A DNA stretch of 64,000 nucleotides from Asaia lannensis NBRC 102526 (GTDB lineage: Bacteria; Pseudomonadota; Alphaproteobacteria; Acetobacterales; Acetobacteraceae), in the NCBI RefSeq assembly GCF_024054035.1, contig NZ_JAMXQU010000003.1, positions 248,001 through 312,000 on the forward strand. The letters are read 5' to 3'. Positions 7,568-18,275 of this stretch are shown piece by piece (the first letter of the stretch is position 1; the number at the start of each line of letters is the position of its first letter). The position numbers were made by a program, and so were the translations under genes. Below the pieces are notes generated by a model, which worked only from the letters and a program-made list of their open reading frames with translations, did no database searches and was not told the origin of the DNA.

Positions 7568-10500
7568 TCAGAAATGATCGATGCGTGACACGCCCTGGAT
7601 AGTGCGCAACTGCTCGCCCAGACGCGGCGTGACGGGGAAATGGCCGGTCAGGGTCACCTCGACCGCCTTGGTTTCATCCACGGCGGGAACCAGAACGATC
7701 TTGCCACGCCCCCTGCCCTTGCTGATCAGTAGATCGCGCACCTTGGTCACGGCAGAAGCATCGCTGATCCAGACACGCATTTCCGAGCTTTCCTGCGCCG
7801 CTGCCTTTTCAAGATCCGTCACGTCATTGGCGGTAATACGCAGCGCGTCGCCTTCCAGCTTCAGATCTGCCGTGACCATCACGGCCTGACCGGCCACAAG
7901 CAGATCGCGACAGCGTGACAATACTTCTGAAAACAGTGTGACCTCGCAGCCGCCGGTGGCATCCGACAGGCGCACCCAGGCCATTTTGCTGCCGCTCTTG
8001 GTGGGGCGCTCCTTCTTGTCGACTACGCAGCCTGCAATACGCACACGATAGGAGCCGTTTTCAGCGGCAGTCATGAGGTTCTGCGATGTCAGCACGTTGG
8101 CCCGTTTGAGAACGGCGCGATAAGCGTCGAGCGGATGGGCAGACATATGAAAGCCGATCGCCTCAGCCTCGGCCGCCAGACGTTCGAATTCGGGCCAGTA
8201 CGGGGCTTCGGCCAGGCGCAATTCCTCAGGCTCGGCCGAAGCCCCGAACAGACCGATCTGACCCGAAGCAGCCTCCTGCGCATCGGACTGCGCACGGCGC
8301 ATGATGATTTCAGAACTGGCGAAGACAATATGTCTTGGCTTGTCGAGCGAGTCGAACGCACCGGCTTTCGCCAGATTTTCGATCTGGATCTTGTTGAGCA
8401 GCTTGGCATCGCAGCGCGACGCAAGATCGGCCAGGCTCCTGAAGGGCTTGTCACCTCGTGCATCGACAATGGCCTGCATGGCCGAAAAACCCACGCGCTT
8501 GACGGCGGCAAGCGCATAACGAATGGCCCAGCTCCCGTCTTCCTGCTTCTCAAGCGAGAAATCGGCTTCGGAGCGATTGATATCGACAGGAAGCACCCTG
8601 ATTTTCATCCGACGCGCTTCCTGACAGAGCGAGGCGAGCTTGTCGGTCTTTTCGCGTGCCAGAGACATACATCCGGCAAGGAAGGCAACCGGGTGGTTGG
8701 CCTTCATCCATGCCGTCTGATACGAGACGAGCGCATAGGCGGCCGCGTGGGATTTGTTGAACCCGTAATCGGCAAACCGCGCCATGAGGTCGAACACCTC
8801 GGCCGCTTTTTCGGGCGTAATGCCGCGTCCTGTCGCACCCTTGACGAAAATCTCGCGCTGCGTGTCCATTTCGGCGCGAATTTTCTTGCCCATGGCGCGA
8901 CGCAAAAGATCTGCGCCGCCGAGACTGTATCCGGCCATTTTCTGCGCGATCTGCATGACCTGTTCCTGATAGACCATGATGCCGTAAGTCTCGGACAGGA
9001 TATCGCGAATTTCCTCATGGGGCGGCTCCCACGAGGCACCATGCTTGCGCGCGCAGTAATCGGGAATATTCGCCATCGGTCCGGGGCGATACAGCGCCAC
9101 TGCAGCAATCAGATCTTCAAGTCTCGTGGGCCGCATCTGCTTGAGCACGTCGCGCATGCCTGCGCCTTCGAACTGGAACACACCGCCCGCATCGCCACGG
9201 GCCAGCATGTCGTAGGTCGGTGCGTCGTCCAGAGGCAGGGTGGCGAGATCGACCTCAATACCCTGCTGCTTGATGAAGTTGATACCGCGTTTGAGAATGG
9301 TGAGCGTGGTAAGGCCAAGGAAGTCGAACTTCACCAGACCGGCCTGCTCGACAAACTTCATGTTGTACTGCGTGACAAGCATATCGCTTTTCGGATCGCG
9401 ATAGAGCGGCACAAGCTCGACCAGAGGGCGATCGCCAATCACCACGCCGGCGGCATGGGTCGAGGCATGTCGGAAAAGCCCTTCGAGCTGCAAGGCGATT
9501 TCCATCAGGCGCCGCAGGGCCTCATCGCTATCGCGCATTTCCTGAAGGCGCGGCTCGCCATCGATGGCCTGTTTGAGTGTAACGGGCTTGGCCGGGTTGT
9601 TCGGAATCAGTTCCGCCACGCGGTTGACCATACCGAACGGCAGGCCCAGCACACGCCCTACATCGCGCACGGCGGCACGCGCCTGAAGCTTGCCGAAGGT
9701 GATGATCTGCGCCACGCGCTCACCACCGTACTCGGTTCGCACATAGCGAATGACCTCGTCACGGCGATCCTGACAGAAATCGATATCGAAATCGGGCATC
9801 GAGACGCGTTCAGGATTCAGAAACCGCTCGAACAGCAGATTGAATGGCAATGGGTCGATATCGGTAATGGTCAGCGCCCAGGCCACCAGAGAGCCCGCAC
9901 CCGATCCACGTCCCGGCCCGACAGGAATATCGTGCTCTTTGGCCCACTGGATGAAATCGGCCACGATCAGGAAGTAACCGGGGAAGCCCATACGGGCGAT
10001 GATGCCCAGCTCCATTTCCAGACGGTCTTCGTAGCGCTTGCGCGTGTCGTCATCGGCCTGCATGCGTAGCAGGCGCTGGCGCAGCCCTTCTTCAGACATG
10101 GACCGAAGCGTCTCTTCCTCGGTCGCTCCCTCATTGACCTTGGGGCAGACCGGCAGCAGCGGCGGACGTGTCGAGACCTTCACTGCGCAACGCTGCGCGA
10201 TCATCAGCGTGTTGTCGCAGGCCTCGGGGAGATCGGCAAAAAGCGCACGCATGGCGTCGGGCGTCTTGAACCAGTGCTCAGGCGTGACGCGCCAGCGCTC
10301 CTGCTCGGCCATGGTGCGCCCCTGCGCGATGCAAAGCAGCGCGTCATGCGCTTCATACATGGCAGGCTTGGCAAAGAAGCACTCATTTGTGGCGACGAGC
10401 GGCAGACCGAGCCTGTCCGCCGCTGCAATCATACCAGGCTCGACAGCCCTTTCCTCGGGCAGGCCGTGGCGATGCAGCTCGACCGCCATATGCGCGCCAA

Positions 10501-11023
10501 AGCCTTCCTGCAGGCGACGCAGCAGCGCCATGGCCTGATCTTCCTGCCCTTCGGCCAGCAGGCGAAAAAGCGGTCCTCGTGTGCCGCCTGTCAGCAGAAA
10601 GAGTCCGTCGGCATGGGCGCAGAGGGTTTCGAGCAAAATGGCCGGGTCGGATGGGTCACCTTTGAGGAACCCTTCCGACGACAGAAACTGGAGATTGGCG
10701 AGCCCCGTCTCATTACGCGCCAGCGCCACCATAGGTTCGGACGGCGCGCCCGGCTTATCGCTGCGCGATGGCAAGGCGAGCTGGCAGCCGATAATGGGCT
10801 GCACGCCCTTGCCTGTGCAGTATTGCGAGAATTCCAGCGCCCCGAAGAGATTGCCCGTATCGGTCAATGCGACGGCAGGCATGGCAGAATCGGCAGCCAG
10901 AGCCACCAGATCGGGGATGCGTATGGCCCCCTGGCTCAGCGAATAGGCGGAGTGATTACGAAGGTGAACGAAGGAGGCATGAGGCATGTCTCGTGATCTA
11001 CCAGACACGCCCGCCCCCTTCAT
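7568..11023 (-). CDS. dnaE: DNA polymerase III subunit alpha
   Basis: The catalytic subunit of the replicative polymerase, 1151 residues. The N-terminal PHP domain begins FVHLRNHSAYSLSQGAI. The catalytic core has VGPGRGSGAGSLVAW and PDFDIDFCQDRRDEV, whose Asp residues bind metal; FQFEGAGMRDVLKQM and LYRPGPMANIPDY are also conserved. The C-terminal third carries a helix-hairpin-helix region and an OB fold (YRVRIAGCVVDKKERPTKSG). It is the last gene of the proS-lolC-lolD-dnaE run, 8 bases after lolD. The ATG at 11023 has GAAAGGG directly against it; ATG 10987 is an alternative giving the usual MPHASFVHLR start. Confidence 0.97.
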   Translation of the reverse strand: MKGAGVSGRSRDMPHASFVHLRNHSAYSLSQGAIRIPDLVALAADSAMPAVALTDTGNLFGALEFSQYCTGKGVQPIIGCQLALPSRSDKPGAPSEPMVALARNETGLANLQFLSSEGFLKGDPSDPAILLETLCAHADGLFLLTGGTRGPLFRLLAEGQEDQAMALLRRLQEGFGAHMAVELHRHGLPEERAVEPGMIAAADRLGLPLVATNECFFAKPAMYEAHDALLCIAQGRTMAEQERWRVTPEHWFKTPDAMRALFADLPEACDNTLMIAQRCAVKVSTRPPLLPVCPKVNEGATEEETLRSMSEEGLRQRLLRMQADDDTRKRYEDRLEMELGIIARMGFPGYFLIVADFIQWAKEHDIPVGPGRGSGAGSLVAWALTITDIDPLPFNLLFERFLNPERVSMPDFDIDFCQDRRDEVIRYVRTEYGGERVAQIITFGKLQARAAVRDVGRVLGLPFGMVNRVAELIPNNPAKPVTLKQAIDGEPRLQEMRDSDEALRRLMEIALQLEGLFRHASTHAAGVVIGDRPLVELVPLYRDPKSDMLVTQYNMKFVEQAGLVKFDFLGLTTLTILKRGINFIKQQGIEVDLATLPLDDAPTYDMLARGDAGGVFQFEGAGMRDVLKQMRPTRLEDLIAAVALYRPGPMANIPDYCARKHGASWEPPHEEIRDILSETYGIMVYQEQVMQIAQKMAGYSLGGADLLRRAMGKKIRAEMDTQREIFVKGATGRGITPEKAAEVFDLMARFADYGFNKSHAAAYALVSYQTAWMKANHPVAFLAGCMSLAREKTDKLASLCQEARRMKIRVLPVDINRSEADFSLEKQEDGSWAIRYALAAVKRVGFSAMQAIVDARGDKPFRSLADLASRCDAKLLNKIQIENLAKAGAFDSLDKPRHIVFASSEIIMRRAQSDAQEAASGQIGLFGASAEPEELRLAEAPYWPEFERLAAEAEAIGFHMSAHPLDAYRAVLKRANVLTSQNLMTAAENGSYRVRIAGCVVDKKERPTKSGSKMAWVRLSDATGGCEVTLFSEVLSRCRDLLVAGQAVMVTADLKLEGDALRITANDVTDLEKAAAQESSEMRVWISDASAVTKVRDLLISKGRGRGKIVLVPAVDETKAVEVTLTGHFPVTPRLGEQLRTIQGVSRIDHF

Positions 11024-11031
11024 CCCTTTCT

Positions 11032-11745
11032 TTATTTCGCCACGATCCGACCGTCGCGCAGCGTGACCACGCGATCCATGCGCGCGGCGAGTTCTTCATT
11101 ATGGGTAGCAATCAACGCGCCGACATTTTCGCTGCGAACCGCATGGAGCAATTCGTCGAACACGGCATCGGAAGTATGCACATCCAGATTGCCGGTCGGC
11201 TCGTCTGCCAGAAGAAGCTTCGGGCGATTGGCGAGCGCACGCGCAATGGCCACACGCTGCTTTTCTCCTCCCGAGAGCTTGCCCGGCAGATTATTCAGCC
11301 GGTGAGCCAGACCGAAGCGCGTCAGGAGATCTGTTGCCCTTGCCTTGGCATCGCGCGGTGATACACCGGCGATATGCTGCGGCAACACCACATTTTCGAG
11401 CGCCGAGAATTCGGCGAGCAGATGGTGGAACTGATAGACAAACCCGATCTCGTCACGCCTGATCTGGGTGCGCATCTTGTCCGACAGGGCCCCTGTATCG
11501 TGCCCTGCTACGCGCACATGACCTTCCTGCGGGGATTCGAGCAGCCCAGCAATATGAAGCAGGGTCGATTTGCCGGTGCCGCTCGGAGCCACAAGGGCCA
11601 CGATCTCACCGGGGTAGAGATCGAAAGACGCGCCCTTGAGGATTTCCAGCGTTTCCTCACCCGAGCGGAAACGTCGCGTGACATCTGCCAGAGAGAGAAC
11701 CGGTGGAACGGAACCGCCCGGTGCGACAGAGCTTGTGTCATTCAT
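11032..11745 (-). CDS. lolD: Lipoprotein-releasing system ATPase LolD
   Basis: The ATPase that powers release of outer-membrane lipoproteins from the inner membrane to LolA. It is 237 residues. The Walker A reads APSGTGKST, with Ala at the first Gly, a form I recall as common in alphaproteobacterial LolD. Other elements are the [16 protein letters not shown] signature, Walker [13 protein letters not shown] and switch His in [10 protein letters not shown] 11745 lies inside the end of lolC, whose stop overlaps the start, so translation is probably coupled. A start at 11781 is possible but would overlap lolC deeply. Confidence 0.94.
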   Translation of the reverse strand: MNDTSSVAPGGSVPPVLSLADVTRRFRSGEETLEILKGASFDLYPGEIVALVAPSGTGKSTLLHIAGLLESPQEGHVRVAGHDTGALSDKMRTQIRRDEIGFVYQFHHLLAEFSALENVVLPQHIAGVSPRDAKARATDLLTRFGLAHRLNNLPGKLSGGEKQRVAIARALANRPKLLLADEPTGNLDVHTSDAVFDELLHAVRSENVGALIATHNEELAARMDRVVTLRDGRIVAK

Positions 11746-12985
11746 GGCGCAGCGCCTCGATCGGATCGGTTTTGGCAGCACGCCAGGACGGATAGAGCGT
11801 CGCGATGAAAGACAGGACGAGGGCCATCACCATGACCTCGATCACCTGCGACCAGATCAGCTTGGCCGGCAGATGCTCCAGATAATAGAATTCCGGATTG
11901 AACAGGCTGGTATGGGTCAGGTGTTCCACGCCGTGCTGGATACGCTCGATATTGAGGCAGAATAACACCCCGATCCCGAAGCCGATCAGCGTTCCGGAAA
12001 CGCCCACAGAGGCACCGCACATCAGGAAGATGCGCATGACGGCACCGCGGCTCGCGCCCAGTGTTCGCAACACGGCAATATCGCGCGTCTTGTCCTTGAC
12101 CATCATGATCATGGAAGAAATCACGTTGAAGGCGGCGACCAGAATGATCAGGGTGAGGATCAGGAACATCACGTTCTGCTGCACCGTAAGTGCCCCGAGA
12201 AACGCGTTATTGCTCTGTGTCCAGTCCATGACGCGCAGTCTCGGATCATCCAGACGCTGGGCGATGGCACGCGTGACAGGCGCGACCTCAAGCGGATCGC
12301 GCGTTGCGACCTGAATAAGCGACACTGCGCCCGGCATCATCAGAAAGCGCTGGGCTGCTTCCAGCGGCATCAGGATCACGCTCGTATCGTAGTCGTTCAC
12401 ACCGGCATCGAACACCATGGCCACATGATAGGCCTTGATGCGCGGCATGGTGCCGAAAGGCGTAGCCCGACCGTTGGGAGAAAGCAGGGTCACCTTGCTG
12501 CCTACGGTCAATCCTGCCCGCGCAGCGAGCGTCGTGCCTACAGCAATCGCATCGTCACCCTTGAAATCGTCAAGCCTGCCGTCAACAACGTTGTCGCTCA
12601 GGGCATGAAGTTCGCGCAGGTCCGAAGGGATAATGCCGCGCACCACGCCTCCGGTGGAATAATTGCCGGCATCGATCAGCACTGTGCCCTCGGCCATGGG
12701 CGTGACACGGGTGACGTTTTTCACCTCGCGTATGGCGACCACATCGTCCTGATAATTGGTGATGCTGTGGCCCGCGCTGAAAATATTCAGATCGCCATTG
12801 AGTCCGAGCACACGACCCATCAGATCGGCACGAAACCCGTTCATTACCGCCATGACGATAATGAGTGTCGCCACACCGAGCGCGATGCCGATGAGCGAGA
12901 AAATCGCAATAATGGAAACGAAACGTTCCCCGCGACGGGCGCGCAGATAGCGCCCCGCCACCACGCGCTCGAAGCGGTTGAACAT
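11738..12985 (-). CDS. lolC: Lipoprotein-releasing ABC transporter permease LolC/LolE
   Basis: Inner-membrane permease of the Lol system, 415 residues. There is one N-terminal membrane helix ([21 protein letters not shown]), a large periplasmic domain, and three C-terminal helices in the FtsX-like region ([20 protein letters not shown] onward, with [15 protein letters not shown]). Many alphaproteobacteria have a single permease acting as homodimer in place of LolC plus LolE, and only one is here. It lies 2 bases after proS and overlaps lolD, forming a tight operon. Confidence 0.92.
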   Translation of the reverse strand: MFNRFERVVAGRYLRARRGERFVSIIAIFSLIGIALGVATLIIVMAVMNGFRADLMGRVLGLNGDLNIFSAGHSITNYQDDVVAIREVKNVTRVTPMAEGTVLIDAGNYSTGGVVRGIIPSDLRELHALSDNVVDGRLDDFKGDDAIAVGTTLAARAGLTVGSKVTLLSPNGRATPFGTMPRIKAYHVAMVFDAGVNDYDTSVILMPLEAAQRFLMMPGAVSLIQVATRDPLEVAPVTRAIAQRLDDPRLRVMDWTQSNNAFLGALTVQQNVMFLILTLIILVAAFNVISSMIMMVKDKTRDIAVLRTLGASRGAVMRIFLMCGASVGVSGTLIGFGIGVLFCLNIERIQHGVEHLTHTSLFNPEFYYLEHLPAKLIWSQVIEVMVMALVLSFIATLYPSWRAAKTDPIEALRHE

Positions 12986-12987
12986 GA

Positions 12988-14328
12988 TCAGGCGGCGTCC
13001 TTGCCTGCTGCGTCGGTCCCAAGCACCTTCGCAAGGGCTTCTTCGGCCGTCAGCTCGAAGCGCTCGCCTGTGGCGCGACGCTTGAGTTCGACCTTGCCTT
13101 CCTTCGCACCACGCGGACCGACGATCATCTGCCAGGGATGGCCCATCAGGTCGGCATCGTTGAACTTCACGCCAGCACGCTCGCCACGATCGTCATACAG
13201 AAACGCATCGGGTGCTGCGGCATAAAGCTGCTCGCACAGGGCGTCCACCGCCTCGTCGCCCGGCTTGAGGCTCAGGATAGCCGCACGATAGGGCGCGACA
13301 GAGTCGGGCCAGATGATACCGGCCTCGTCATGACTGGCTTCGATAATGGCACCGACGAGACGCGACACGCCGATGCCATAAGACCCCATTTCGGGGAAGA
13401 ACTGGTTGCCATCGGCACCGCTCACCGAGACACCCATGGACTCGGTATATTTGGTGCCGAAATAGAAGATATGCCCGACCTCGATCCCGCGACCCTCGCG
13501 ACGACGCTCGGCGGGTACATCGTTCCAGGCCTTGTCATCATGCATTTCGTCAGTCGCCGCATAGTGCTTCGTGACGCCGGTGAAGAAGGCTTCGAGGCTT
13601 GCATGATCGGCGATATCGACCGCTTCATGCAGCCAGTCCTGCTCTTCGAGGGCGGCATCGAAAAACACGCCGCTTTCGCCCGTCGGGGCAAGTACGAGAA
13701 ATTCGTGGCTCAAATCGCCACCGATCGGGCCGGTATCGGCCTTCATGGGCACGGCGCGCACGCCAAGGCGCTGGAAGGTACGCAGATAAGCCAGCATCAT
13801 GCGACGATAGGATGCGACGGCATCGTCATAGGAAGCGTCGAAGGAATAAGCGTCCTTCATGAGGAATTCGCGACCGCGCATCACGCCGAAACGCGGACGC
13901 AGCTCATCGCGGAATTTCCACTGCACATGGTACAGCGACTGGGGCAGTTCGCGATAGGATTTCACCACCTGACCGAAAAGGTCGGTGATCATTTCCTCGT
14001 TCGTCGGTCCGTAAAGCAGTTCGCGATCCTGACGATCCTGGATACGCAGCATTTCCGGCCCATAGGCATCGTAACGACCGGAGCGCTTCCACAGATCGGA
14101 AGACTGAACGGTCGGCATAAGCAGTTCCTGCGCCCCGATGGCGTTCTGCTCTTCTCTCACGATCTGCTCGATATTGCGCAGCACGCGCAGACCGGCAGGA
14201 AGCCAGGCATAGATACCGGCAGAGGTCTGGCGCACCAGACCGGCACGCAGCATCAGGCGATGCGACGCAATCTGGGCCTCGGCGGGCACTTCTTTGAGGG
14301 TGGGCAGGAAACTGCGGGACAGACGCAT
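12988..14328 (-). CDS. proS: Prolyl-tRNA synthetase (short alphaproteobacterial type)
   Basis: Charges tRNA-Pro with proline. It is 446 residues, the short form that lacks the editing INS domain present in the E. coli enzyme. Class II motif 1 is near [20 protein letters not shown], motif 2 around [20 protein letters not shown], and motif 3 around [13 protein letters not shown]. The C-terminal anticodon-binding domain contains [18 protein letters not shown]. Upstream of lolC and lolD in one operon, 69 bases after rnj. Confidence 0.96.
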   Translation of the reverse strand: MRLSRSFLPTLKEVPAEAQIASHRLMLRAGLVRQTSAGIYAWLPAGLRVLRNIEQIVREEQNAIGAQELLMPTVQSSDLWKRSGRYDAYGPEMLRIQDRQDRELLYGPTNEEMITDLFGQVVKSYRELPQSLYHVQWKFRDELRPRFGVMRGREFLMKDAYSFDASYDDAVASYRRMMLAYLRTFQRLGVRAVPMKADTGPIGGDLSHEFLVLAPTGESGVFFDAALEEQDWLHEAVDIADHASLEAFFTGVTKHYAATDEMHDDKAWNDVPAERRREGRGIEVGHIFYFGTKYTESMGVSVSGADGNQFFPEMGSYGIGVSRLVGAIIEASHDEAGIIWPDSVAPYRAAILSLKPGDEAVDALCEQLYAAAPDAFLYDDRGERAGVKFNDADLMGHPWQMIVGPRGAKEGKVELKRRATGERFELTAEEALAKVLGTDAAGKDAA

Positions 14329-14397
14329 CGTGAGTGACCGTTCTCGTGTGAAAAAAGGCGCGCCTGAAGCGGCGCGTTCTTGGCAGAAACTGCGGGA

Positions 14398-16044
14398 TCA
14401 GACCCGCAGCAGATGAACATCGACCAGAGGACGCTTCTGCAGCTTGCGCCCCAGCGCGCGACGCAGAGCCGTTTTTGCCGCATCGCGGAAAGCATCGTCG
14501 TCCTGACGCAGATCGTCGGGAATTTCATCGATGGCGTCGGCGAATTCTTCCGAAATACGCGTGCTTTCCGGGTCGTCCGCTTCCAGCAGGCCGGGTGCGC
14601 TGATCTTGGGCATACCGATCACATAGCCTTCGTCATCGACGGCGAAGCTTGCAATGACCATACCGTTGAAGAGCATCTTGCGACGCGCAGCCAGAACACC
14701 CCCGGTCATGGGGAGAAGGCGTCCGCCATCCAGCGCCAGACGGCCCGTGGGAGCCGTATCGACAACTTCGGCATGATCCGGACCAAGGCGCAGCAGATCG
14801 CCGTCTTCCAGAAGGATCGCTTCCGCGCCCGTCTCACGCGCCAGAGCTGCATGGGCCGTCAGATGACGCCACTCGCCATGCGTCGGGACGCTCAGCTTCG
14901 GGCGGACGAGCGTGTAGAGATGACGCAGATCGTCTGCCGTGGCATGGCCCGACACATGGACCAGATGGTCCTTGTCCGTCAGCACCGTAGCACCGCGACG
15001 GGTCAGGTTATCCTGCACAGCCATGACTGCCTGCTCGTTGCCGGGGATCATGCGCGAGGAATAGATGACCGTATCGCCCTCACCCAGCGAAATGTTCGGG
15101 TGAACATCAGAGGCGATGCGCGACAGAGCCGAACGTGGCTCGCCCTGACTGCCCGTGATGATCATCAGCAGACGGTTATCAGGTACCGAATTCGCTTCGC
15201 GCTCATCGAGGAAAGGCGGGATATCCTGCAGATAACCGCATTCGCGTGCCGCAACCTCGAGATTGCGCAGCGACCGCCCGACTACCATGACCTGGCGCCC
15301 GGCAGCCTTCGCTGCACGCGCAATGCTCTCGACACGTGCCACGTTACTGGCAAAGCAGGTAATGGCTACGCGACCGTGAAGCGTCTTGATCAGATCGGCC
15401 ATGGAATCGCGCACCTGGCCTTCCGTGCCGGAAATGCCTTCACGGAAGACATTGGTGCTGTCGCACACCATGGCCAGCACGCCCTCGTCACCGACTGCCT
15501 TGAACGCATCGAGATCGGTAAGCGGTCCGACGACGGGCTCGCGATCGAGCTTGAGATCGCCTGTATGAACGATGGTGCCATAAGGCGTGCGCAGAACCAG
15601 CGACTGCGCCTCGGGCACCGAATGCGTCACGTTGATGAACTGAAGATCGAACGGTCCGACCTCGAAACGGCTCCCCATAGGGATCGTATGGATGGTCACC
15701 TGCGACAGGAGATGCGCCTCGCCCAGCTTGCGACGCAGAACGGCCGCGGCGAAAGGCGTTGCGTAGATCGGGCAACGAAGCTGCGGCCAGAGATGCGCGA
15801 CAGCACCCAGATGGTCTTCATGGGCATGCGTAATGACAAGACCGCACAGGCTCTTGTGCCGCTCGGCAATAAAGAGCGGATCGGGCATGAGAATTTCGGC
15901 TTCGGGGGTATCGTTCCCCGAAAAACCGATCCCGCAATCGATGGCAAGCCATTTGCCGTCGAGACAATAGAGATTGAAATTCATCCCGATCTCGCCCGTC
16001 CCGCCGAGTGGCAGGAAGGCCAGACCTTTTTCAGTGATGCTCAT
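14398..16044 (-). CDS. rnj: Ribonuclease J
   Basis: A metallo-beta-lactamase/beta-CASP ribonuclease with 5'-exonuclease and endonuclease activity in RNA maturation and decay, 548 residues. The zinc motif THAHEDHLGAV supplies the H-x-H-x-D-H ligands. Further ligands appear in NVTHSVPEAQ and in HTGDLKLD. The beta-CASP region includes ITGSQGEPRSALSRIA and VHVSGHATADDL. An alphaproteobacterial feature beside RNase E; it lies 34 bases after coaX in the birA-coaX-rnj-proS cluster. Confidence 0.93.
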   Translation of the reverse strand: MSITEKGLAFLPLGGTGEIGMNFNLYCLDGKWLAIDCGIGFSGNDTPEAEILMPDPLFIAERHKSLCGLVITHAHEDHLGAVAHLWPQLRCPIYATPFAAAVLRRKLGEAHLLSQVTIHTIPMGSRFEVGPFDLQFINVTHSVPEAQSLVLRTPYGTIVHTGDLKLDREPVVGPLTDLDAFKAVGDEGVLAMVCDSTNVFREGISGTEGQVRDSMADLIKTLHGRVAITCFASNVARVESIARAAKAAGRQVMVVGRSLRNLEVAARECGYLQDIPPFLDEREANSVPDNRLLMIITGSQGEPRSALSRIASDVHPNISLGEGDTVIYSSRMIPGNEQAVMAVQDNLTRRGATVLTDKDHLVHVSGHATADDLRHLYTLVRPKLSVPTHGEWRHLTAHAALARETGAEAILLEDGDLLRLGPDHAEVVDTAPTGRLALDGGRLLPMTGGVLAARRKMLFNGMVIASFAVDDEGYVIGMPKISAPGLLEADDPESTRISEEFADAIDEIPDDLRQDDDAFRDAAKTALRRALGRKLQKRPLVDVHLLRV

Positions 16045-16078
16045 CGAATAATCCTAGATTGAGTCAAAAAATACACCT

Positions 16079-16870
16079 TCATCCTGGTGCCGGAATAAAT
16101 TCGCCCGTCGAGTTGCGCGCAGCCAGAAGGCGCAATCCATCGAGCGTGAGTGTTGGGGCAACGTGCTGGAACAGATCTGTTCCTTCAGAAAAAAGCGGGG
16201 CCAGACCCCCTGTCGCAATGATCTTGATCGGTGTGGCCATCTCAAGCGCGATGCGCGAGACGATCCCTTCCACCAGACCGACATAGCCCCAGAACAGGCC
16301 CGAGCGCATGGCAACGCTCGTGCTGCGCCCGATTGCCGACGATGGACGGCCCACGCTGATGCGCGGCAGACGCGCCGCCGCCTGATGCAGTGCCTCGAGC
16401 GAGAGGTTGACACCGGGCGCGATCGCACCGCCGCAGAACGCGCCCTCAGCATCCACCACATCGAACGTGGTTGCGGTACCGAAATCCACCACGACGAGCG
16501 GTCCGCCGAAAAAATGCTGTGCCGCCAGGCCGTTCAGACGGCGATCCACGCCGACTTCAGCCGGGGTATCCACCTTCACCGGATAGCCCCAGTTCAGCGC
16601 ATTATTGGCAATCAGGGGTTCGATATCGAGCCACTCACGGCAGAGGCGACGCAGGTGATACAGCGCAGCGGGCACCACCGTACCGATGATGGCACGGGTT
16701 ATCGCCCTGTAGTCCAGCTCGGATAGCGCGATCAGCCCCAGCAGCCAGACAGCGTATTCATCGGAAGTGCGCTGGTCGTTGGTCGATATACGCCAGGTTC
16801 CACGCCATTCCTTGCCGTCATGGACGGCAAAGACAATGTTCGTATTACCAGCGTCAACAACGAGGAGCAC
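16079..16870 (-). CDS. coaX: Type III pantothenate kinase
   Basis: Catalyses ATP-dependent phosphorylation of pantothenate, the first step of coenzyme A synthesis. It is 263 residues from a GTG start. ASKHA-fold motifs are visible: [15 protein letters not shown] (phosphate 1), [24 protein letters not shown] (phosphate 2) and [15 protein letters not shown]. The GTG at 16870 has AAGGA 7-8 bases upstream and starts 10 bases after the birA stop. The ATG at 16903 would overlap birA and gives an unusual N-terminal extension, so GTG is preferred. Confidence 0.92.
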   Translation of the reverse strand: MLLVVDAGNTNIVFAVHDGKEWRGTWRISTNDQRTSDEYAVWLLGLIALSELDYRAITRAIIGTVVPAALYHLRRLCREWLDIEPLIANNALNWGYPVKVDTPAEVGVDRRLNGLAAQHFFGGPLVVVDFGTATTFDVVDAEGAFCGGAIAPGVNLSLEALHQAAARLPRISVGRPSSAIGRSTSVAMRSGLFWGYVGLVEGIVSRIALEMATPIKIIATGGLAPLFSEGTDLFQHVAPTLTLDGLRLLAARNSTGEFIPAPG

Positions 16871-16880
16871 AGACCGTCCT

Positions 16881-17621
16881 TCATCCAAGCAGTAGAATAT
16901 CACCCGCCGCGAACGTCTGAACCTCGTTCAGGTCGGTCTGGAGAAGAAGCCGACCGCGCTCATCGAGACCCGCGAAGAAACCCTCTATATAGTTCTCCCC
17001 CCTCTGGACCGCAAGCCGGGAACCCGGCTCATGGGCGCGGTCGAGCCAGGCCTGACGCAGCGGCGCGAAGCCATCGCGCTTCCAGCGGCCCAGCCACAGA
17101 CCTACCTGATCGAGGATAAGCCGTGCCAGAGACGGCGCATCGATCTGCGCACCCAGCGTCACGAGAGCGACGGTCTTCCTGCCTGTGATCATGGGGGCAG
17201 AGCGGATATTCACGCCTATCCCTGTCACGATCCAGCTGCTTTCACCCGCTCCGCCGCGCTCGATCAGAACACCCGCCAGCTTGGCACCATGAGCGGTGAT
17301 ATCGTTCGGCCATTTGATCCGCAGCGGCGCATTGATAACGCAGGATGCGAGCGCATCGTGCAACGCGACAGCCAGAAGAAAAGGCATGATTTCAACAAGA
17401 GCGTCACAGTGCGCGTCACGACAGATGAAGGAGAAGGACAGGTTGCCCTCAGGGGCATCCCACTGGCGGCCGCGCGTGCCACGCCCTGCCGTCTGGCGAA
17501 ACGCGAGCACGGCCATTCCATGAGGCGCTCCCTCATCGGCCGCAATCTTGCAGAAATCGGAGGTGGAGCCGAGTAACTCGTGGCACTCTAGGGTCCAGCG
17601 AAAGCCTGTCTGGAAGCTCAT
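16881..17621 (-). CDS. birA: Biotin-[acetyl-CoA-carboxylase] ligase
   Basis: Activates biotin as biotinyl-AMP and attaches it to the biotin carboxyl carrier protein. It is 246 residues and lacks the N-terminal winged-helix DNA-binding domain of E. coli BirA, so it is a ligase without repressor function. The biotin-binding loop reads [25 protein letters not shown] with the catalytic Lys and KLAGVLIE follow, and the C-terminal SH3-like domain is present. The family-typical order birA-coaX-rnj is kept; upstream lies tRNA-Val. Confidence 0.92.
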   Translation of the reverse strand: MSFQTGFRWTLECHELLGSTSDFCKIAADEGAPHGMAVLAFRQTAGRGTRGRQWDAPEGNLSFSFICRDAHCDALVEIMPFLLAVALHDALASCVINAPLRIKWPNDITAHGAKLAGVLIERGGAGESSWIVTGIGVNIRSAPMITGRKTVALVTLGAQIDAPSLARLILDQVGLWLGRWKRDGFAPLRQAWLDRAHEPGSRLAVQRGENYIEGFFAGLDERGRLLLQTDLNEVQTFAAGDILLLG

Positions 17622-17643
17622 CGATCTTCCGGAAGCTGAGGAA

Positions 17644-17718
17644 TGGTGGGCGATGACGGGATTGAACCGCCGACCCTCTCGGTGTAAACGAGACGCTCTA
17701 CCGCTGAGCTAATCGCCC
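17644..17718 (-). tRNA. tRNA-Val (UAC)
   Basis: Cloverleaf on the minus strand: acceptor GGGCGAT pairs with ATCGCCC, D-loop AGCTCAGCGGTAGAG, anticodon loop TTTACAC giving anticodon UAC, T-loop GGTTCAATCCC, discriminator A. The 3' CCA is encoded (17644-17646). 75 bases. Confidence 0.96.
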
Positions 17719-17768
17719 TCAGGGCAGGAGCACTCGAATCGCTGCCTGCCGTGGAAAGAGGGGATACG

Positions 17769-18053
17769 TTAACTTACGGCATCCTTCAAGCCCTTACCGG
17801 GACGGAAACGCACAGAAACGGACGCAGGAATGTCGATTTCCTCACCTGTGCGCGGATTACGCCCCTTTGCCGCCTTGCGCGTTGCCGTGGCGAAAGACCC
17901 GAAACCGACCAGACGCACTTCCTGCTTGCGCGCGAGCGCCTCTTCAATGCTGGAAAACAGGGCTTCGACCACATCGCCTGCCTTGGCCTTGGGCAGATCG
18001 GTCTTCTCGGCGACCGCCGCGATGAGCTCCTGTTTATTCAGCGGCTTTTCCAT
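17769..18053 (-). CDS. hup: DNA-binding protein HU
   Basis: Histone-like nucleoid protein, 94 residues. It starts MEKPLNKQELIAAVAEKTDL and has the DNA-binding arm GFGSFATATRKAAKGRNPRTGEEI ending with FRPGKGLKDAV. ATG 18053 has a GAGGAAA ribosome site; longer upstream frames add no family sequence. It follows lon, as in many proteobacteria, but a terminator and its own promoter lie between them. Confidence 0.96.
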   Translation of the reverse strand: MEKPLNKQELIAAVAEKTDLPKAKAGDVVEALFSSIEEALARKQEVRLVGFGSFATATRKAAKGRNPRTGEEIDIPASVSVRFRPGKGLKDAVS

Positions 18054-18120
18054 CTCGTTTCCTCGCAAACTAGGCTTGCGGTCCTGCGTGATGCCGGACC
18101 GACCAGATATGATGCAAGGC

Positions 18121-18148
18121 ACTATGAAGCTGTTTTCTGCAACGTCAA
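18121..18148 (-). promoter_or_regulatory. Probable sigma70-type promoter of hup
   Basis: On the minus strand TTGACG (18148-18143) and CATAGT (18126-18121) are separated by 16 bases, about 70 bases before the hup ATG. Its place between the lon terminator and hup fits independent hup transcription. Confidence 0.5.
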
Positions 18149-18220
18149 CAGCGTTGAAAGCCTTGACGCGCAAGGTTTAACGCTTTGCCGCAGGCTGCGA
18201 CTTTCCTGCCATGAAACGCA

Positions 18221-18248
18221 GATGGCCGCCCCTTTCGGGGCGGCCATC
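18221..18248 (-). terminator. Terminator after lon
   Basis: GATGGCCGCCCC and GGGGCGGCCATC form a perfect 12-bp stem with a 4-base loop, 28 bases after the lon stop. The U-run is weak on the lon strand (TGCGTTTC), but the stem is very strong. Confidence 0.7.
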
Positions 18249-18275
18249 GTTTTCCAGACAGAGCGATCCAGATGC

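Noticed and set aside
8135-10069. A 644-codon open frame antisense to dnaE
   Set aside because: GC-rich shadow of dnaE with His/Arg-rich composition and no family resemblance.
14380-16062. A 560-codon open frame antisense to rnj
   Set aside because: Same reason: it mirrors the RNase J gene and starts and ends with it.
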